The position numbers were made by a program, and so were the translations under genes. Below are positions 46,786 to 58,578 of a DNA stretch of 64,000 bases, piece after piece. The stretch is taken from the NCBI GenBank assembly GCA_026195895.1, contig JAPHRO010000026.1:1-64000 (forward strand), in the 5' to 3' direction. The notes below the pieces were generated by a model that had not been told where the DNA came from, did not search any database, and saw nothing but the letters and a program-made list of their open reading frames with translations. Position 1 is the stretch's first letter; the number at the start of each line of letters is the position of its first letter. The stretch is from Gammaproteobacteria bacterium (GTDB lineage Bacteria > Pseudomonadota > Gammaproteobacteria > SZUA-229).

Positions 46786-47781
46786 ATGACGCAACAGGCT
46801 ACACGACACGACTGGAAACTGGAAGAAATAAGCGACTTATTCAGGCGGCCCTTCAATGACCTGATTTTCCAGGCCCACAGCATTCACCGCGAATACCATG
46901 ATCCGAATGAAGTCCAGATCAGCTCACTACTGAGCATTAAAACCGGTGCCTGCGCCGAAGACTGCGGCTATTGTTCGCAAAGCTCCCATCACAAAACGGA
47001 CATTGAGCGCGAACGTCTATTGCCACTGGAAGAAGTAATCGAGAAAGCACAGATTGCCAGGAATAACGGTTCCAGCCGTTTCTGTATGGGTGCCGCCTGG
47101 CGTAATCCCACCGACAAAAGCCTGGAAAAAGTGATTGAAATGATTTCAGCCGTCAAAGACCTGGGCATGGAAACCTGCGTTACCCTGGGCATGCTGACCC
47201 AGCAGCAAAGTGAACGCCTGAAGGAAGCCGGACTGGACTATTACAACCACAACCTGGATACCTCGCCTGAATTCTACGGCAACGTCATTACCACTCGCAC
47301 CTTCAAGGATCGGCTGGATACCCTGAGCCATATTCGCGATAGCGGCATCAACATCTGTAGCGGCGGCATTCTGGGTATGGGTGAAACGTCCACCGACCGG
47401 GCGTCGATGCTGCAACAACTGGCCAATATGAATCCGCACCCGGAAAGCGTGCCGATTAATATGCTGGTACAGATTGAAGGCACGCCGCTGCACGGCGCTG
47501 AAAAAATCGACCCGATTGAATTTGCAAAATCCATTGCCGTGGCGCGTATCCTGATGCCGAAATCTCAGGTCCGACTGTCCGCCGGTCGCCACGAAATGAG
47601 CGATGAAATGCAGGCTTTATGTTTCTTTGCCGGCGCCAATTCCATTTTTTATGGTGAAAAACTGCTGACCACGGATAATTGCGAAACCAATGATGATCTG
47701 GCCTTATTTGATCGCCTTGGCATTCATGCAGCAGAAGTCGATGAGCAATCGGAATTCAAGGCATCTGCCTGCTCCTCCTGA
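46786..47781 (+). CDS. bioB: Biotin synthase
   Basis: A 331-residue radical-SAM enzyme inserting sulfur into dethiobiotin. The 4Fe-4S cluster motif C-x3-C-x2-C is in [14 protein letters not shown]. Further marks are [34 protein letters not shown] and RLSAGRHEM for the second cluster side. I place the start at ATG 46786 ([14 protein letters not shown]); the frame reaches 46741. bioF follows three bases later. Confidence 0.96.
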   Translation: MTQQATRHDWKLEEISDLFRRPFNDLIFQAHSIHREYHDPNEVQISSLLSIKTGACAEDCGYCSQSSHHKTDIERERLLPLEEVIEKAQIARNNGSSRFCMGAAWRNPTDKSLEKVIEMISAVKDLGMETCVTLGMLTQQQSERLKEAGLDYYNHNLDTSPEFYGNVITTRTFKDRLDTLSHIRDSGINICSGGILGMGETSTDRASMLQQLANMNPHPESVPINMLVQIEGTPLHGAEKIDPIEFAKSIAVARILMPKSQVRLSAGRHEMSDEMQALCFFAGANSIFYGEKLLTTDNCETNDDLALFDRLGIHAAEVDEQSEFKASACSS

Positions 47782-47784
47782 GTC

Positions 47785-48933
47785 GTGAAAAATCTTCACG
47801 CCGAACTCGCACAACGCAAACAGCATAAGCTGTATCGCAGCCGACGCGTCTCAGAGTCGGCACAGGGCCCTGAAATCATGGTTGATGGCCGCAAACTGGT
47901 CAACTTCTGTAGCAATGATTACCTGGGCCTGGCCAATCATCCCGCCATCCGAAAAGCCTTTATCAGCGGTGTCGAAAAGTACGGCACCGGCAGTGGCGCC
48001 GCCCACCTGGTCAACGGCCATAGCGCCGCCCACCATGCACTGGAAGCAGAACTGGCCGAATTCACCGGTTACCCAAAAGCCCTGTTATTCAGCACCGGTT
48101 ACATGGCCAATCTCGGCATAGCTCAGGCCCTGTGTTCTCGCGGCGACGCAATATTCGAGGATCGCCTGAACCATGCTTCCCTGCTGGATGCCGGCCTGCT
48201 CAGTGGCGCCCGTTTACAGCGCTATCAACATCTCAATGCAGTGGAGCTGGAAAAAAAACTCAGCGCCCGGGACAAGGGCGAAAAGCTGGTCATGTCTGAC
48301 GGTGTATTCAGCATGGACGGCGATGCAGCGCCGATCAATCAACTGGCGACCGTTTGCCAGCAACAGGATGCCTGGCTGATGATTGATGATGCCCATGGAT
48401 TTGGCGCACTGGGCGAAAATGGCCGGGGCAGTCTGGAACAACAAAATGTCAGCACCGACCGCGTACCCATTTATATGGCCACCCTGGGTAAAGCCCTCGG
48501 TTGTGCCGGCGCATTTGTGGCAGGTGATGAAGACCTGATCGAATACCTGATTCAAACCGCCAGAAGCTATATATACACCACCGCCTCACCGCCCGCCGTG
48601 GCTGAAGCCACCCGTGCCAGCCTGAAAGTTGTCGCCGAAGAAAGCTGGCGACGGAAAAAACTGCAGCAACACATCGACCAGTTCCAGCAGGGCGCACAGC
48701 AACTGGGGCTCAACTTACTGCCATCCGCCACAGCCATTCAACCCATCGTGCTGGGTGATGCCGAGACAGCGCTGACAGCCAGCCAGAAACTGCTGCAACA
48801 GGGGCTATTGATTACCGCCATCCGCCCACCCACCGTGCCGGAAGGCACGGCAAGATTACGCATAACCCTGCGAGCCGACCACCAGACCGAACAAATCGAT
48901 CAGTTACTTGAAGCGCTATCGACCGTGAATTGA
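47785..48933 (+). CDS. bioF: 8-amino-7-oxononanoate synthase
   Basis: A 382-residue PLP enzyme joining pimeloyl thioester and alanine. It has NDYLGLANHP near the N-terminus, GSGAAHLVNGH, DDAHGFGALGENGRG and the PLP Lys in ATLGKALGCAGAF. The start is GTG 47785. The other biotin genes (bioH, bioC, bioD) do not follow; hemN does instead. Its stop codon overlaps the FNR-like box. Confidence 0.96.
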   Translation: MKNLHAELAQRKQHKLYRSRRVSESAQGPEIMVDGRKLVNFCSNDYLGLANHPAIRKAFISGVEKYGTGSGAAHLVNGHSAAHHALEAELAEFTGYPKALLFSTGYMANLGIAQALCSRGDAIFEDRLNHASLLDAGLLSGARLQRYQHLNAVELEKKLSARDKGEKLVMSDGVFSMDGDAAPINQLATVCQQQDAWLMIDDAHGFGALGENGRGSLEQQNVSTDRVPIYMATLGKALGCAGAFVAGDEDLIEYLIQTARSYIYTTASPPAVAEATRASLKVVAEESWRRKKLQQHIDQFQQGAQQLGLNLLPSATAIQPIVLGDAETALTASQKLLQQGLLITAIRPPTVPEGTARLRITLRADHQTEQIDQLLEALSTVN

Positions 48934-48971
48934 TTTTTATCATCCAGACCTGCCTGCTCAAATGATATAAA
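48930..48971 (+). promoter_or_regulatory. FNR/Anr box and class II promoter of hemN
   Basis: TTGAT-TTTT-ATCAT (48930-48943) matches TTGAT-N4-ATCAA in nine of ten positions. A -10-like TATAAA (48966-48971) sits so that, with a start at 48978, the box would be centred at -41.5, the class II activator position. The hemN ATG is 64 bases past the box. Confidence 0.75.
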
Positions 48972-49006
48972 ATAATCTCTATTCTCCCTGAACGAAAAAT
49001 AGAATT

Positions 49007-50389
49007 ATGTCCCAGATCACTTTCGACCTCGACCTCATCAAGCGCTACGACAAAGCAGGCCCTCGTTACACCTCTTACCCAACGGCCGTGCAGTTCACTG
49101 AGGAATACAGCCTGGCGGACTACGAACGCAATGCCGCACTATCAAACCAGAGCGGTCGCGATCTTTCGTTGTATTTTCATCTGCCCTTCTGTGACACGAT
49201 CTGTTATTACTGCGCCTGCAATAAGATTATCACCAAAGACCGCAGCAAGGCCGACCCCTATCTGCAACGCCTGCACAAAGAAATTGCAATGCAGAGCCAG
49301 CTATTTGATTCGAATCGCAAAGTAAACCAGCTACACTGGGGTGGCGGCACCCCCACCTTTATCAGCCACGATCAGATGCGCGAACTGATGGCGGTAACCC
49401 GTCGCCACTTTAATTTACATGACGATGACAGCGGCGAATATTCCATTGAAATTGATCCCCGTGAAGTCACTCGTGAAAGCATCGCGCTGTTACGTGACAT
49501 TGGCTTTAACCGCATGAGTCTTGGAGTACAGGATTTTAATCCAGCGGTACAGCAAGCCGTCAATCGCATCCAGTCCGACGAACAGACACTGGGCGCACTC
49601 TCCGCAGCCCGTGACGAAGGCTTTAAATCCATCAGTGTTGATTTGATCTATGGCCTGCCCCTGCAAACCGTCGACAGTTTTTCTGCAACCCTGCAGCGCA
49701 TTATTGACATCAGCCCGGATCGGATTTCCGTTTTTAACTACGCCCACCTGCCTGAATTATTCAAACCGCAACGGCGCATTAATCCCGAAGACATGCCCGA
49801 AGCCGCAGTCAAACTTGATATTCTAAAAATGAGCATTGAAAAGCTCACCGCTTCCGGCTACGTGTATATCGGTATGGATCATTTTGCCAAACCCGATGAC
49901 GAACTTGCCATTGCCCAGAAAAATGGTCAGCTATACAGAAACTTCCAGGGCTATGCCACGCATGCCGACTGTGATCTGATTGGTCTCGGCATTACCTCCA
50001 TCGGCACGGTAGGCCGAAGCTTTGCACAGAATGTAAAAACCCTGGATGAATATTCTGAACGTATCGATGCCGGCAAACTGGCGGTATTCAGGGGCGTTGA
50101 AATCGACGATGACGACATCGTTAGACGCAATGCGATCATGCAGTTAATTTGCCATTTTAATTTGAATATTCCGCAGTTCGAAACAAAAAATAATATAGAA
50201 TTTAAAACATATTTTGCCGATGAACTTAAGCGCCTGAAACCCATGATCGAAGATGGTCTGGTTACACTAAGTAATGACCAGATTAACGTGACTTCCAAAG
50301 GGCGCTTACTGATTCGGAATATTTGTATGACGTTTGATCGTTACCTGAAAAAACCACAGGCAACAGAACGTTTTTCAAAAGCCATCTAG
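49007..50389 (+). CDS. hemN: Oxygen-independent coproporphyrinogen III dehydrogenase
   Basis: A 460-residue radical-SAM enzyme that decarboxylates coproporphyrinogen III without oxygen. The cluster motif C-x3-C-x2-C is in FCDTICYYCACNKI, preceded by RYTSYPTAVQF (HemN N-terminal signature). Later come LHWGGGTPTF, EIDPRE and GVQDFNP. The length fits true HemN rather than the shorter HemW. The predicted FNR/Anr box upstream suits its anaerobic role. Confidence 0.96.
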   Translation: MSQITFDLDLIKRYDKAGPRYTSYPTAVQFTEEYSLADYERNAALSNQSGRDLSLYFHLPFCDTICYYCACNKIITKDRSKADPYLQRLHKEIAMQSQLFDSNRKVNQLHWGGGTPTFISHDQMRELMAVTRRHFNLHDDDSGEYSIEIDPREVTRESIALLRDIGFNRMSLGVQDFNPAVQQAVNRIQSDEQTLGALSAARDEGFKSISVDLIYGLPLQTVDSFSATLQRIIDISPDRISVFNYAHLPELFKPQRRINPEDMPEAAVKLDILKMSIEKLTASGYVYIGMDHFAKPDDELAIAQKNGQLYRNFQGYATHADCDLIGLGITSIGTVGRSFAQNVKTLDEYSERIDAGKLAVFRGVEIDDDDIVRRNAIMQLICHFNLNIPQFETKNNIEFKTYFADELKRLKPMIEDGLVTLSNDQINVTSKGRLLIRNICMTFDRYLKKPQATERFSKAI

Positions 50390-50396
50390 GTGAACC

Positions 50397-50858
50397 ATGC
50401 CATCAAAAACGCTAAAAGATTTTCTAGACAATAACGACATAAAATATATATCCATCCAGCACTCATTAGCTTTTACTGCGGTAGACATCGCTAAAAGCGC
50501 ACATATACCCAGTAAAGAAATGGCGAAAACCGTGATTATTAAAATCGATGATCAACTGGCAATGGCTGTTGTCCCCGCCAATTATAAAGTTAATCTTGAT
50601 CGACTAAAGGAAGCACTGAACTCAGATTCCATTGAACTGGCCACTGAACCGGAATTCACCAAACGATTCCCGGACTGCGAAGTCGGCGCCATGCCACCTT
50701 TTGGCAATTTGTATGATATGGATGTATATGTAGCGGAAAGTCTGTCTGAAGATGAAAATATTACGTTTAATGCCGGTTCACATTCAGAAGTAATGCAGAT
50801 GAATTACAAAGATTATGAAAGTCTGGTGCAGCCTAAATTTATTTTACTGGCTAACTAA
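50397..50858 (+). CDS. YbaK/EbsC-type aminoacyl-tRNA deacylase domain protein
   Basis: A 153-residue stand-alone editing-domain protein of the YbaK/ProX superfamily. It has HSLAFTAVDIAKSAHIPSKE, the conserved Lys in KTVIIKIDDQLAMAVVPA and GAMPPFGNLY. Such proteins hydrolyse mischarged tRNAs such as Ala- or Cys-tRNA(Pro), though some act only as general HSP-like factors. It lies seven bases after hemN. Confidence 0.85.
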   Translation: MPSKTLKDFLDNNDIKYISIQHSLAFTAVDIAKSAHIPSKEMAKTVIIKIDDQLAMAVVPANYKVNLDRLKEALNSDSIELATEPEFTKRFPDCEVGAMPPFGNLYDMDVYVAESLSEDENITFNAGSHSEVMQMNYKDYESLVQPKFILLAN

Positions 50859-50879
50859 TTATTCAAAAGGTTATCGACC

Positions 50880-51104
50880 ATGACAAATTTGAAAGCTGAT
50901 AGCAGAAAAAATGAAAACAAAAAATCCGAACCCCGTATTGAGCGCACTTTCAATATCAACAAGCTGTGGTACTTCGAGGTGCGAGGCGGCGGCCAACAGG
51001 GCCCCTTCGATTCTGAGGAACAAATGAAATCAGCTCTGGAAGAATTTATAAAACTACAGCAGGAATGTTGCACCTCCGCAGAAAATATTAAAAAAAATTC
51101 CTGA
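50880..51104 (+). CDS. Small WYF-GPF protein (DUF6316-like), copy 1
   Basis: A 74-residue protein with a charged N-terminus and a compact domain: RTFNINKLWYFEVRGGGQQGPFDS, then a short amphipathic helix (EEQMKSALEEFIKLQ). The W-Y-F ... R-G-G-Q-x-G-P-F pattern resembles small proteins called DUF6316 and, more loosely, the GYF fold that binds proline-rich peptides. The function is unknown. It begins 21 bases after the ybaK-like gene. Confidence 0.75.
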   Translation: MTNLKADSRKNENKKSEPRIERTFNINKLWYFEVRGGGQQGPFDSEEQMKSALEEFIKLQQECCTSAENIKKNS

Positions 51105-51115
51105 AAAACTCAGGC

Positions 51116-51135
51116 GCTAACCCGTACGGGTTAGC
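51116..51135. repeat. 20-bp perfect palindrome
   Basis: GCTAACCCGT directly followed by its complement ACGGGTTAGC, between the two WYF-GPF genes and 11 bases after the first stop. As a hairpin it is an 8-base stem with GTAC loop but no U-run; possible processing or weak terminator site, or an operator for copy 2. Confidence 0.5.
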
Positions 51136-51277
51136 TAACAATATGATTTGTTACCGTTTGTCTTCTATTTGGAAATTTTCTATCAATGCCAAAGCATATA
51201 TACTAAATTTAATAATAAAGAAGGCGTAAAAATAATTTTTTATGGCATCTAAAATGAACATAGAGGGGGACAGAATA

Positions 51278-51472
51278 ATGAAACACAGAGCCGGCGAACA
51301 CGACAACATACCCTTCCGATCAGAGCGCTATTTCTGCTCTAATGGCGTCTGGTATTTTCAGACCCGGGGCGGCAGACAAGTCGGTCCTTTTATCGATAAA
51401 AGAGAAATGGAAGCCGAGCTATTGCTGTTTATTCGGGAAAAAGCGATGGCACATAATGCACTGACAGGATAA
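51278..51472 (+). CDS. Small WYF-GPF protein (DUF6316-like), copy 2
   Basis: A 64-residue paralogue of the gene at 50880: RSERYFCSNGVWYFQTRGGRQVGPFIDKREMEAELLLFI matches the same domain. ATG 51278 has GGGGGA eight bases upstream; the frame is open to 51242, where no ribosome site is seen. About 170 bases lie between the two copies, so this one likely has its own promoter. Confidence 0.75.
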   Translation: MKHRAGEHDNIPFRSERYFCSNGVWYFQTRGGRQVGPFIDKREMEAELLLFIREKAMAHNALTG

Positions 51473-51518
51473 GGATTAACCGTATAGACAAATTATCTAT
51501 ACCGATATGCCATTCAGG

Positions 51519-51848
51519 CTAATCTCTGAACTCGGAAACACGAATCCGGCCGTTCACCATTTTCGACTCCCGCTGCATAATTTTATCCATCTTGTCCCAG
51601 AAGGCCTGCTTCAGATCAAAGTCCTGCGCAATGGCTGTACCCATCACCAGAATAAATAAATCTGCACATTCTTCGGCAAGTTTCTCCACCGATTTTCCTT
51701 TGGTAACACAGGACGAAATTTCGCCCAGCTCCTCCGCCATTAAGGCCACGCGATAAGTTAACTCCTCGCCGCCGGTATTTTTAAAATCATGTTTATCGTG
51801 AAATGCCTGCACCTGAGCCAGCATGTCGTCATAGGAATCTTTATTCAT
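51519..51848 (-). CDS. MazG-like nucleotide pyrophosphohydrolase
   Basis: A 109-residue all-alpha NTP pyrophosphatase domain. The Mg-binding EExxE...E-x3-D pattern is present as MAEELGEISSCV and LAEECADLFILV. Members hydrolyse (d)NTPs to monophosphates in house-cleaning or viral defence; the single short domain gives no further clue. It is a single gene, convergent with the second WYF-GPF gene. Confidence 0.88.
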   Translation of the reverse strand: MNKDSYDDMLAQVQAFHDKHDFKNTGGEELTYRVALMAEELGEISSCVTKGKSVEKLAEECADLFILVMGTAIAQDFDLKQAFWDKMDKIMQRESKMVNGRIRVSEFRD

Positions 51849-51928
51849 GGATTTTTGCCTGAAATTTCAAATAAAGTAAAAATCATTATCTCATAATCAA
51901 ACAGCGCATAAACTTCCGTTATAAAAAT

Positions 51929-52729
51929 CTATGACGGTATTTTTAATAATTTTTCAAAGCGCAGGCGGTGACGCTCATCAAACAGCCGATGGGAAATCAA
52001 CCAGAGTACCGATATCACCCCAAACCCGGTGCCCGCCGAAATTAAAAACATAATCAGTATCTGATACTTAACCGCCTCAACCGGTGGCGCACCCGCCAGA
52101 ATCTGACCGGTCATCATACCCGGCAAACTCACCAGTCCCGCAGCCGCCATGGAATTGATAATTGGAATCATGCCGGCACGCATCGCCTCCTTACGAATAT
52201 CACTAATCGCCTGCATACTGGATTCCCCCAGCATCAAGCGCTGTTCAATTATGGCTCGCTGTTGCCAGCTCGTTTGCAGCAAGCGATCCATACCCAGTGC
52301 AATACCCGTCATGGTATTCCCCAGCAACATACCCAGCAGTGGCACGGCATATTGTGGGTGATACCAGGGATCGGCCTGAATAATGGTAGCCAGTGCCAGC
52401 AGCGTCACCAGAAACGAGGATACAAATAGCGAACCGGTACTGATACCAAATCCCCACCAGCCTTTAAGCTTTCTGTGCTGGCGAGAAAGAATTTCCCAGC
52501 CGGCGACTGAAATCATTACCGTTGATATGCCGATTACCCAGAGAATATTAACGTTAGAAAACAGACTTTTTAATACCAGGCCAATCAATAGTAACTGCAC
52601 CGTTGTGCGCACAGCCGCCACCAGTAACTTGCCGGCAATATTAAGCTGCATACGCCAGCTCAAAAACGCTAGCAATAAAACTAAAACCGCCGCTATGGAT
52701 AAATCAAAAGACGTGAGTGAGATTAGCAT
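51929..52729 (-). CDS. fetB: FetB/UPF0014-type ABC transporter permease
   Basis: A 266-residue inner-membrane protein with about seven helices, containing the UPF0014 signatures RTTVQLLLIGLVL, GNTMTGIALGMDR and SLPGMMTGQILAGAPP. E. coli FetAB exports iron and protects against peroxide stress; the same role is inferred. Its start overlaps the fetA stop by seven bases. Confidence 0.9.
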   Translation of the reverse strand: MLISLTSFDLSIAAVLVLLLAFLSWRMQLNIAGKLLVAAVRTTVQLLLIGLVLKSLFSNVNILWVIGISTVMISVAGWEILSRQHRKLKGWWGFGISTGSLFVSSFLVTLLALATIIQADPWYHPQYAVPLLGMLLGNTMTGIALGMDRLLQTSWQQRAIIEQRLMLGESSMQAISDIRKEAMRAGMIPIINSMAAAGLVSLPGMMTGQILAGAPPVEAVKYQILIMFLISAGTGFGVISVLWLISHRLFDERHRLRFEKLLKIPS

Positions 52730-53316
52730 GGCTGTAGTCTGCCTTCGGCCAGCAGAAAATGTCGCTGCGCAATACGTTTGAGCTGATCGCTATCATGACT
52801 AACCCAGATGGCACAGGCATTATTCTGCTGCAAATAGTCATCTACGACCTGTTCAAATATCAGGGTATTGGTGTAATCCAGATTCGCCGTTGGTTCATCC
52901 AGTAACAAAACCACGGGCCGATTATTTAACAGCCGCAGCAGGGCCAGACGCTGTTTTTCTCCACTGGACATACGACTTATACTCCATCCCATGACATCAG
53001 ACGAAAAGCCCAGAGCAGTTAACCGGGCATTTTGATCATCGCGAAAATGCTCGCCCACGGTATCGAACCACCACTGACTATCTGCCGGCAACACAGCGAC
53101 TATTTTGCGCCAGTCAGGTGCCGACATATCAGCAGCCGCTACATCGTTCACCACCACCTGGCCGGCATGTTCATCAAGATCCGCTATCGCGCGTAGTAAA
53201 AGACTCTTACCACTACCCGATTCACCGGACACACCAATGCATTCGGCGGCATCAATCTGCAAATCAATCGGCCCGCAATGTTGATACCCAAGTTGGTTAA
53301 TTTGTAAAAGACTCAA
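52723..53316 (-). CDS. fetA: FetA-type ABC transporter ATP-binding protein
   Basis: A roughly 197-residue ATPase. Walker A is SGESGSGKSLLLRA, the signature is MSSGEKQRLALLRLL, Walker B is VVLLLDEPTANLD, and WVSHDSDQ is the switch His. I choose TTG 53316 (LSLLQINQLGY), which lines up with FetA and has AGG upstream; the frame runs to ATG 53400 but the added 28 residues include a hydrophobic stretch unlike FetA and would reach into the divergent promoter. Operon with fetB. Confidence 0.87.
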   Translation of the reverse strand: MSLLQINQLGYQHCGPIDLQIDAAECIGVSGESGSGKSLLLRAIADLDEHAGQVVVNDVAAADMSAPDWRKIVAVLPADSQWWFDTVGEHFRDDQNARLTALGFSSDVMGWSISRMSSGEKQRLALLRLLNNRPVVLLLDEPTANLDYTNTLIFEQVVDDYLQQNNACAIWVSHDSDQLKRIAQRHFLLAEGRLQPC

Positions 53317-53403
53317 ACAGACACCTGCACAGGATTGAGGGAAACGCTGGACGTGGAAAATACTTGCTATAATCAATGCTACCAAAGCAGGACATGACAC
53401 TCC

Positions 53404-53757
53404 ATGAAATATTTTGTTTTAATTTTTGCATGCCTATTTTCTTCAGTGACACTGGCCAGTTCAACGCGCGTTGAAGTCTACCCGGTTTCCCAGAGCTACT
53501 GGGATGTTGTACCGGGCGAAACACTGGGCATGATTGTAAAACAATTACTACCCAACAATCCGGGTATGCGCAAACGACTCATGAATGAAATTCTGGAATT
53601 GAATCCCGATGCTTTCAGCAGCAGCAATCCGGATAACCTGAAAGCCAATGTACGACTGTGGCTGCCGAATCATACGCGCGCCATGAAAAACCCCATTGAT
53701 AAACAGAAATACCAGATTCAGGAATTTAGCTGGGGTTATGTCCAGCGACTGAAATAA
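53404..53757 (+). CDS. Exported FimV/LysM-like domain protein
   Basis: A 117-residue protein with a signal peptide (MKYFVLIFACLFSSVTLAS). One small domain follows: DVVPGETLGMIVKQLLPNNPGMRKRLMNEILELNPDAF then NLKANVRLWLP. The pattern is that of the N-terminal FimV (LysM-like) domain, which binds peptidoglycan. It is stand-alone, without membrane helix or long FimV tail. Convergent with radC three bases away. Confidence 0.8.
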   Translation: MKYFVLIFACLFSSVTLASSTRVEVYPVSQSYWDVVPGETLGMIVKQLLPNNPGMRKRLMNEILELNPDAFSSSNPDNLKANVRLWLPNHTRAMKNPIDKQKYQIQEFSWGYVQRLK

Positions 53758-53760
53758 TCG

Positions 53761-54441
53761 TCAAAGCAGGCCGCGTTCTGCAAACGAAATGACTTCATCA
53801 CCCACCACAAAATGATCCAGCACCCGCACATCAATTAATGCCAGCGCATCCTTTAAGCGACGGGTAATACGCTCATCAGACTGACTCGGTTCCGCCACCC
53901 CCGAGGGATGGTTATGCGCGAAAATAATTGCCGCCGCATTGTAGTGCAGCGCCTTCTTTACAACTTCCCGTGGATACACGCTGGCACCATCGATGGTGCC
54001 AGTAAACAGTTCTTCAAAACAAATCACTCGATGGCGCTGATCAAGGAACAACGCAGCAAACACTTCATGGTGATAATCCCGTAAGCAATCACTCAGATAC
54101 TGGCGCGTCTCTTCCGGGCTGGACAAGGCATCACCACGCTGCAATGACTCAAACAGATAACGTCGTGCCATTTCCAGCACCGCCTGGAGTTGCGCATACT
54201 TCGCCGGCCCCAGACCCATGTGGCTGCAAAATTCAATTTGCTCCGCCTTAATCAGTGTGCGCAGGCCGCCAAAGCTGTCCAGTAAATCCCGCGCCAGGTC
54301 CACGGCGGTTTTACCGGGAATACCCGTGCGCAAAAAAATTGCCAGTAGTTCCGCATCGGATAATATTTCACTGCCCTGTTCGAGCAGTTTTTCTCTCGGC
54401 CGTTCCGCTTCCGGCCAGTCCGTTATTGCCATGCCATCCAT
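53761..54441 (-). CDS. radC: RadC-family JAB-domain protein
   Basis: A 226-residue protein with N-terminal helix-hairpin-helix-like segments ([36 protein letters not shown]). The C-terminal JAB/MPN metalloprotease-like domain has the metal motif [14 protein letters not shown] and upstream Glu. Its old link to DNA repair is not supported by later work. Divergent from coaBC, the usual gammaproteobacterial neighbour. Confidence 0.95.
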   Translation of the reverse strand: MDGMAITDWPEAERPREKLLEQGSEILSDAELLAIFLRTGIPGKTAVDLARDLLDSFGGLRTLIKAEQIEFCSHMGLGPAKYAQLQAVLEMARRYLFESLQRGDALSSPEETRQYLSDCLRDYHHEVFAALFLDQRHRVICFEELFTGTIDGASVYPREVVKKALHYNAAAIIFAHNHPSGVAEPSQSDERITRRLKDALALIDVRVLDHFVVGDEVISFAERGLL

Positions 54442-54558
54442 CCCTGATTGATCAATGCTAAAAAAAACGAGTGTATTCCTGTATCCCCCATTAGCCTATC
54501 AGACACGGCAGCATACTAATGTAAGAAAAAGCCGGCTACATTCTGATAAAATCCCGCA

Positions 54559-55779
54559 ATGAGCTGTTTAATCCACAAAAATATTGTTCTCGGCGTAACC
54601 GGTGGCATCGCCGCCTATAAAAGCGCCGAGCTGGTGCGCCGCCTTAAAGAAGCGGGTGCAGACGTGCGGGTCGTCATGACCGCCGCTGCCACTGAGTTTG
54701 TCACTCCGCTCACTTTTCAGGCATTGTCGGGCCATCCGGTGCATACCGATTTACTCGATCCGACCGCCGAAGCGGCGATGGGGCATATCGAGCTGGCACG
54801 CTGGGCAGACATTATTCTAATCGCTCCGGCCACTGCCAATACGCTGGCCAGGCTCAGCCACGGCATTGCCGATAACCTGTTATCGACACTGTGTCTGGCC
54901 AGCACAGCTCCCATTGCCGTGGCACCGGCAATGAATCATGTCATGTGGTCTGCGCCTGCCAATCAGGAAAACATCCAGACACTCCGCCGGCGTGGCACTC
55001 ACATTCTGGGGCCGGCAGCCGGTGCCCAGGCCTGTGGTGAATCGGGTGAAGGCCGCATGCTGGAACCAGTGGATTTAACGGAGCAGCTCAGCAACTTATT
55101 TGATCAGGGCAGCCTGCAAGGCCTGAAGATCATGCTTACCGCCGGCCCAACCTATGAAGCCATCGACCCGGTACGCTTCATTGGCAATCGCAGCTCAGGC
55201 CGCATGGGTTTTGCACTGGCTCAGGCGGCGCTGGATGCGGGCGCTGAAGTCACCCTGATAGCCGGTCCGGTAAAACTGAAGCTCCCTGAAAAAGCATTCT
55301 GTGTCGAGGTAGAATCCGCACAGCAAATGCACAAAGCCGTTTTTGAACATATTGCTGGCCAGGATATTTTTATCGCTACGGCGGCTGTTGCAGATTATCG
55401 CCCCGCCGAAACCCATGACCAGAAAATTAAAAAATCGGATGAAAATTTAAGCATTCACCTGTTACGCAACGCGGATATTCTCAGTGAAGTAGCGGCACTG
55501 GAAAACGCACCCTTCACTGTGGGCTTTGCCGCCGAAACCCAGGAACTGGAACACTATGCCCGGCAGAAACTGGTCGCCAAGAAACTGGATATGATTGCCG
55601 CCAACAAAGTTGCTAACGCACAGATCAACGGCGAAGACATTGGCTTTAACTCTGCATACAATGCGCTAGAGGTTTTCTGGAACGACGGAGCAAAACAACT
55701 TCCCAAAGCCCATAAAACTGAACTGGCCAGACAACTGATTACCCTGATCTCTGAACGATATAACGACAAAGAAAACTGA
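54559..55779 (+). CDS. coaBC: Bifunctional phosphopantothenoylcysteine decarboxylase/synthetase
   Basis: A 406-residue two-domain enzyme of coenzyme A synthesis. The N-terminal flavoprotein CoaC has [17 protein letters not shown], and its catalytic His and PAMNHVMW motif are present. The C-terminal CoaB has [22 protein letters not shown] and [10 protein letters not shown] near the end. ATG 54559 has no ribosome site; a -10-like TAAAAT at 54544 places the RNA start within a few bases of the ATG. Overlaps dut by one base. Confidence 0.95.
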   Translation: MSCLIHKNIVLGVTGGIAAYKSAELVRRLKEAGADVRVVMTAAATEFVTPLTFQALSGHPVHTDLLDPTAEAAMGHIELARWADIILIAPATANTLARLSHGIADNLLSTLCLASTAPIAVAPAMNHVMWSAPANQENIQTLRRRGTHILGPAAGAQACGESGEGRMLEPVDLTEQLSNLFDQGSLQGLKIMLTAGPTYEAIDPVRFIGNRSSGRMGFALAQAALDAGAEVTLIAGPVKLKLPEKAFCVEVESAQQMHKAVFEHIAGQDIFIATAAVADYRPAETHDQKIKKSDENLSIHLLRNADILSEVAALENAPFTVGFAAETQELEHYARQKLVAKKLDMIAANKVANAQINGEDIGFNSAYNALEVFWNDGAKQLPKAHKTELARQLITLISERYNDKEN

Positions 55780-56234
55780 TGAAAAAAATTCAATTAAAAA
55801 TACTCGACCCCAGAATTGGCAAAGACATTCCACTGCCAGAACATGCCACCGAAGGTTCTGCGGGCATGGACTTACGCGCCTGCATTGATAATCCAATAAG
55901 CTTGCAACCCGGCGGCACAGAATTAATACCCACCGGTATTGCCATTCACATTTCCGACCCGAAACTGGCGGCAACTATTCTGCCTCGTTCTGGTCTGGGG
56001 CATAAACATGGCATCGTGCTGGGCAACCTGGTGGGATTAATCGACTCGGACTACCAGGGTCAGCTATTCGTTTCGGTATGGAATCGCGGCGACAAAAACT
56101 TCACTATTGAAGTGGGTGATCGCATTGCACAGTTAGTATTTCTACCCGTGGTCCAGGTGGATTTCGACCTGGTTGATGAGTTCGACGACTCTGCACGCGG
56201 CGCAGGCGGCTTTGGTCATTCTGGCCACAAATAA
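55779..56234 (+). CDS. dut: dUTP diphosphatase
   Basis: A 151-residue homotrimeric dUTPase. It has motif 1 [12 protein letters not shown], motif 2 [11 protein letters not shown], motif 3 [11 protein letters not shown], motif 4 [10 protein letters not shown] and motif 5 [10 protein letters not shown] (P-loop-like). It keeps uracil out of DNA and yields dUMP. The start overlaps the coaBC stop (TGATG). Confidence 0.97.
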   Translation: MKKIQLKILDPRIGKDIPLPEHATEGSAGMDLRACIDNPISLQPGGTELIPTGIAIHISDPKLAATILPRSGLGHKHGIVLGNLVGLIDSDYQGQLFVSVWNRGDKNFTIEVGDRIAQLVFLPVVQVDFDLVDEFDDSARGAGGFGHSGHK

Positions 56235-56263
56235 TGGACCTGGTTCATTCAGCAGGAAAAAAC

Positions 56264-58545
<2,282 letters not shown>

Positions 58546-58548
58546 TCC

Positions 58549-58578
58549 ATGACATCTCCGACTAAAGCATGGCTTTAA
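58549..58578 (+). CDS. Candidate 9-codon leader ORF
   Basis: ATG 58549 opens a nine-codon frame (MTSPTKAWL) with its TAA at 58576-58578, overlapping the start of the next gene at 58569 by ten bases. AAAGGA at the argB end gives it the better ribosome site, so the next gene may be translated by coupling. Confidence 0.3.
   Translation: MTSPTKAWL

Noticed and set aside
51483-51510. Imperfect hairpin between the second WYF-GPF gene and the MazG-like gene
   Set aside because: Bulged, AT-rich stem without U-run; too weak to call a terminator.
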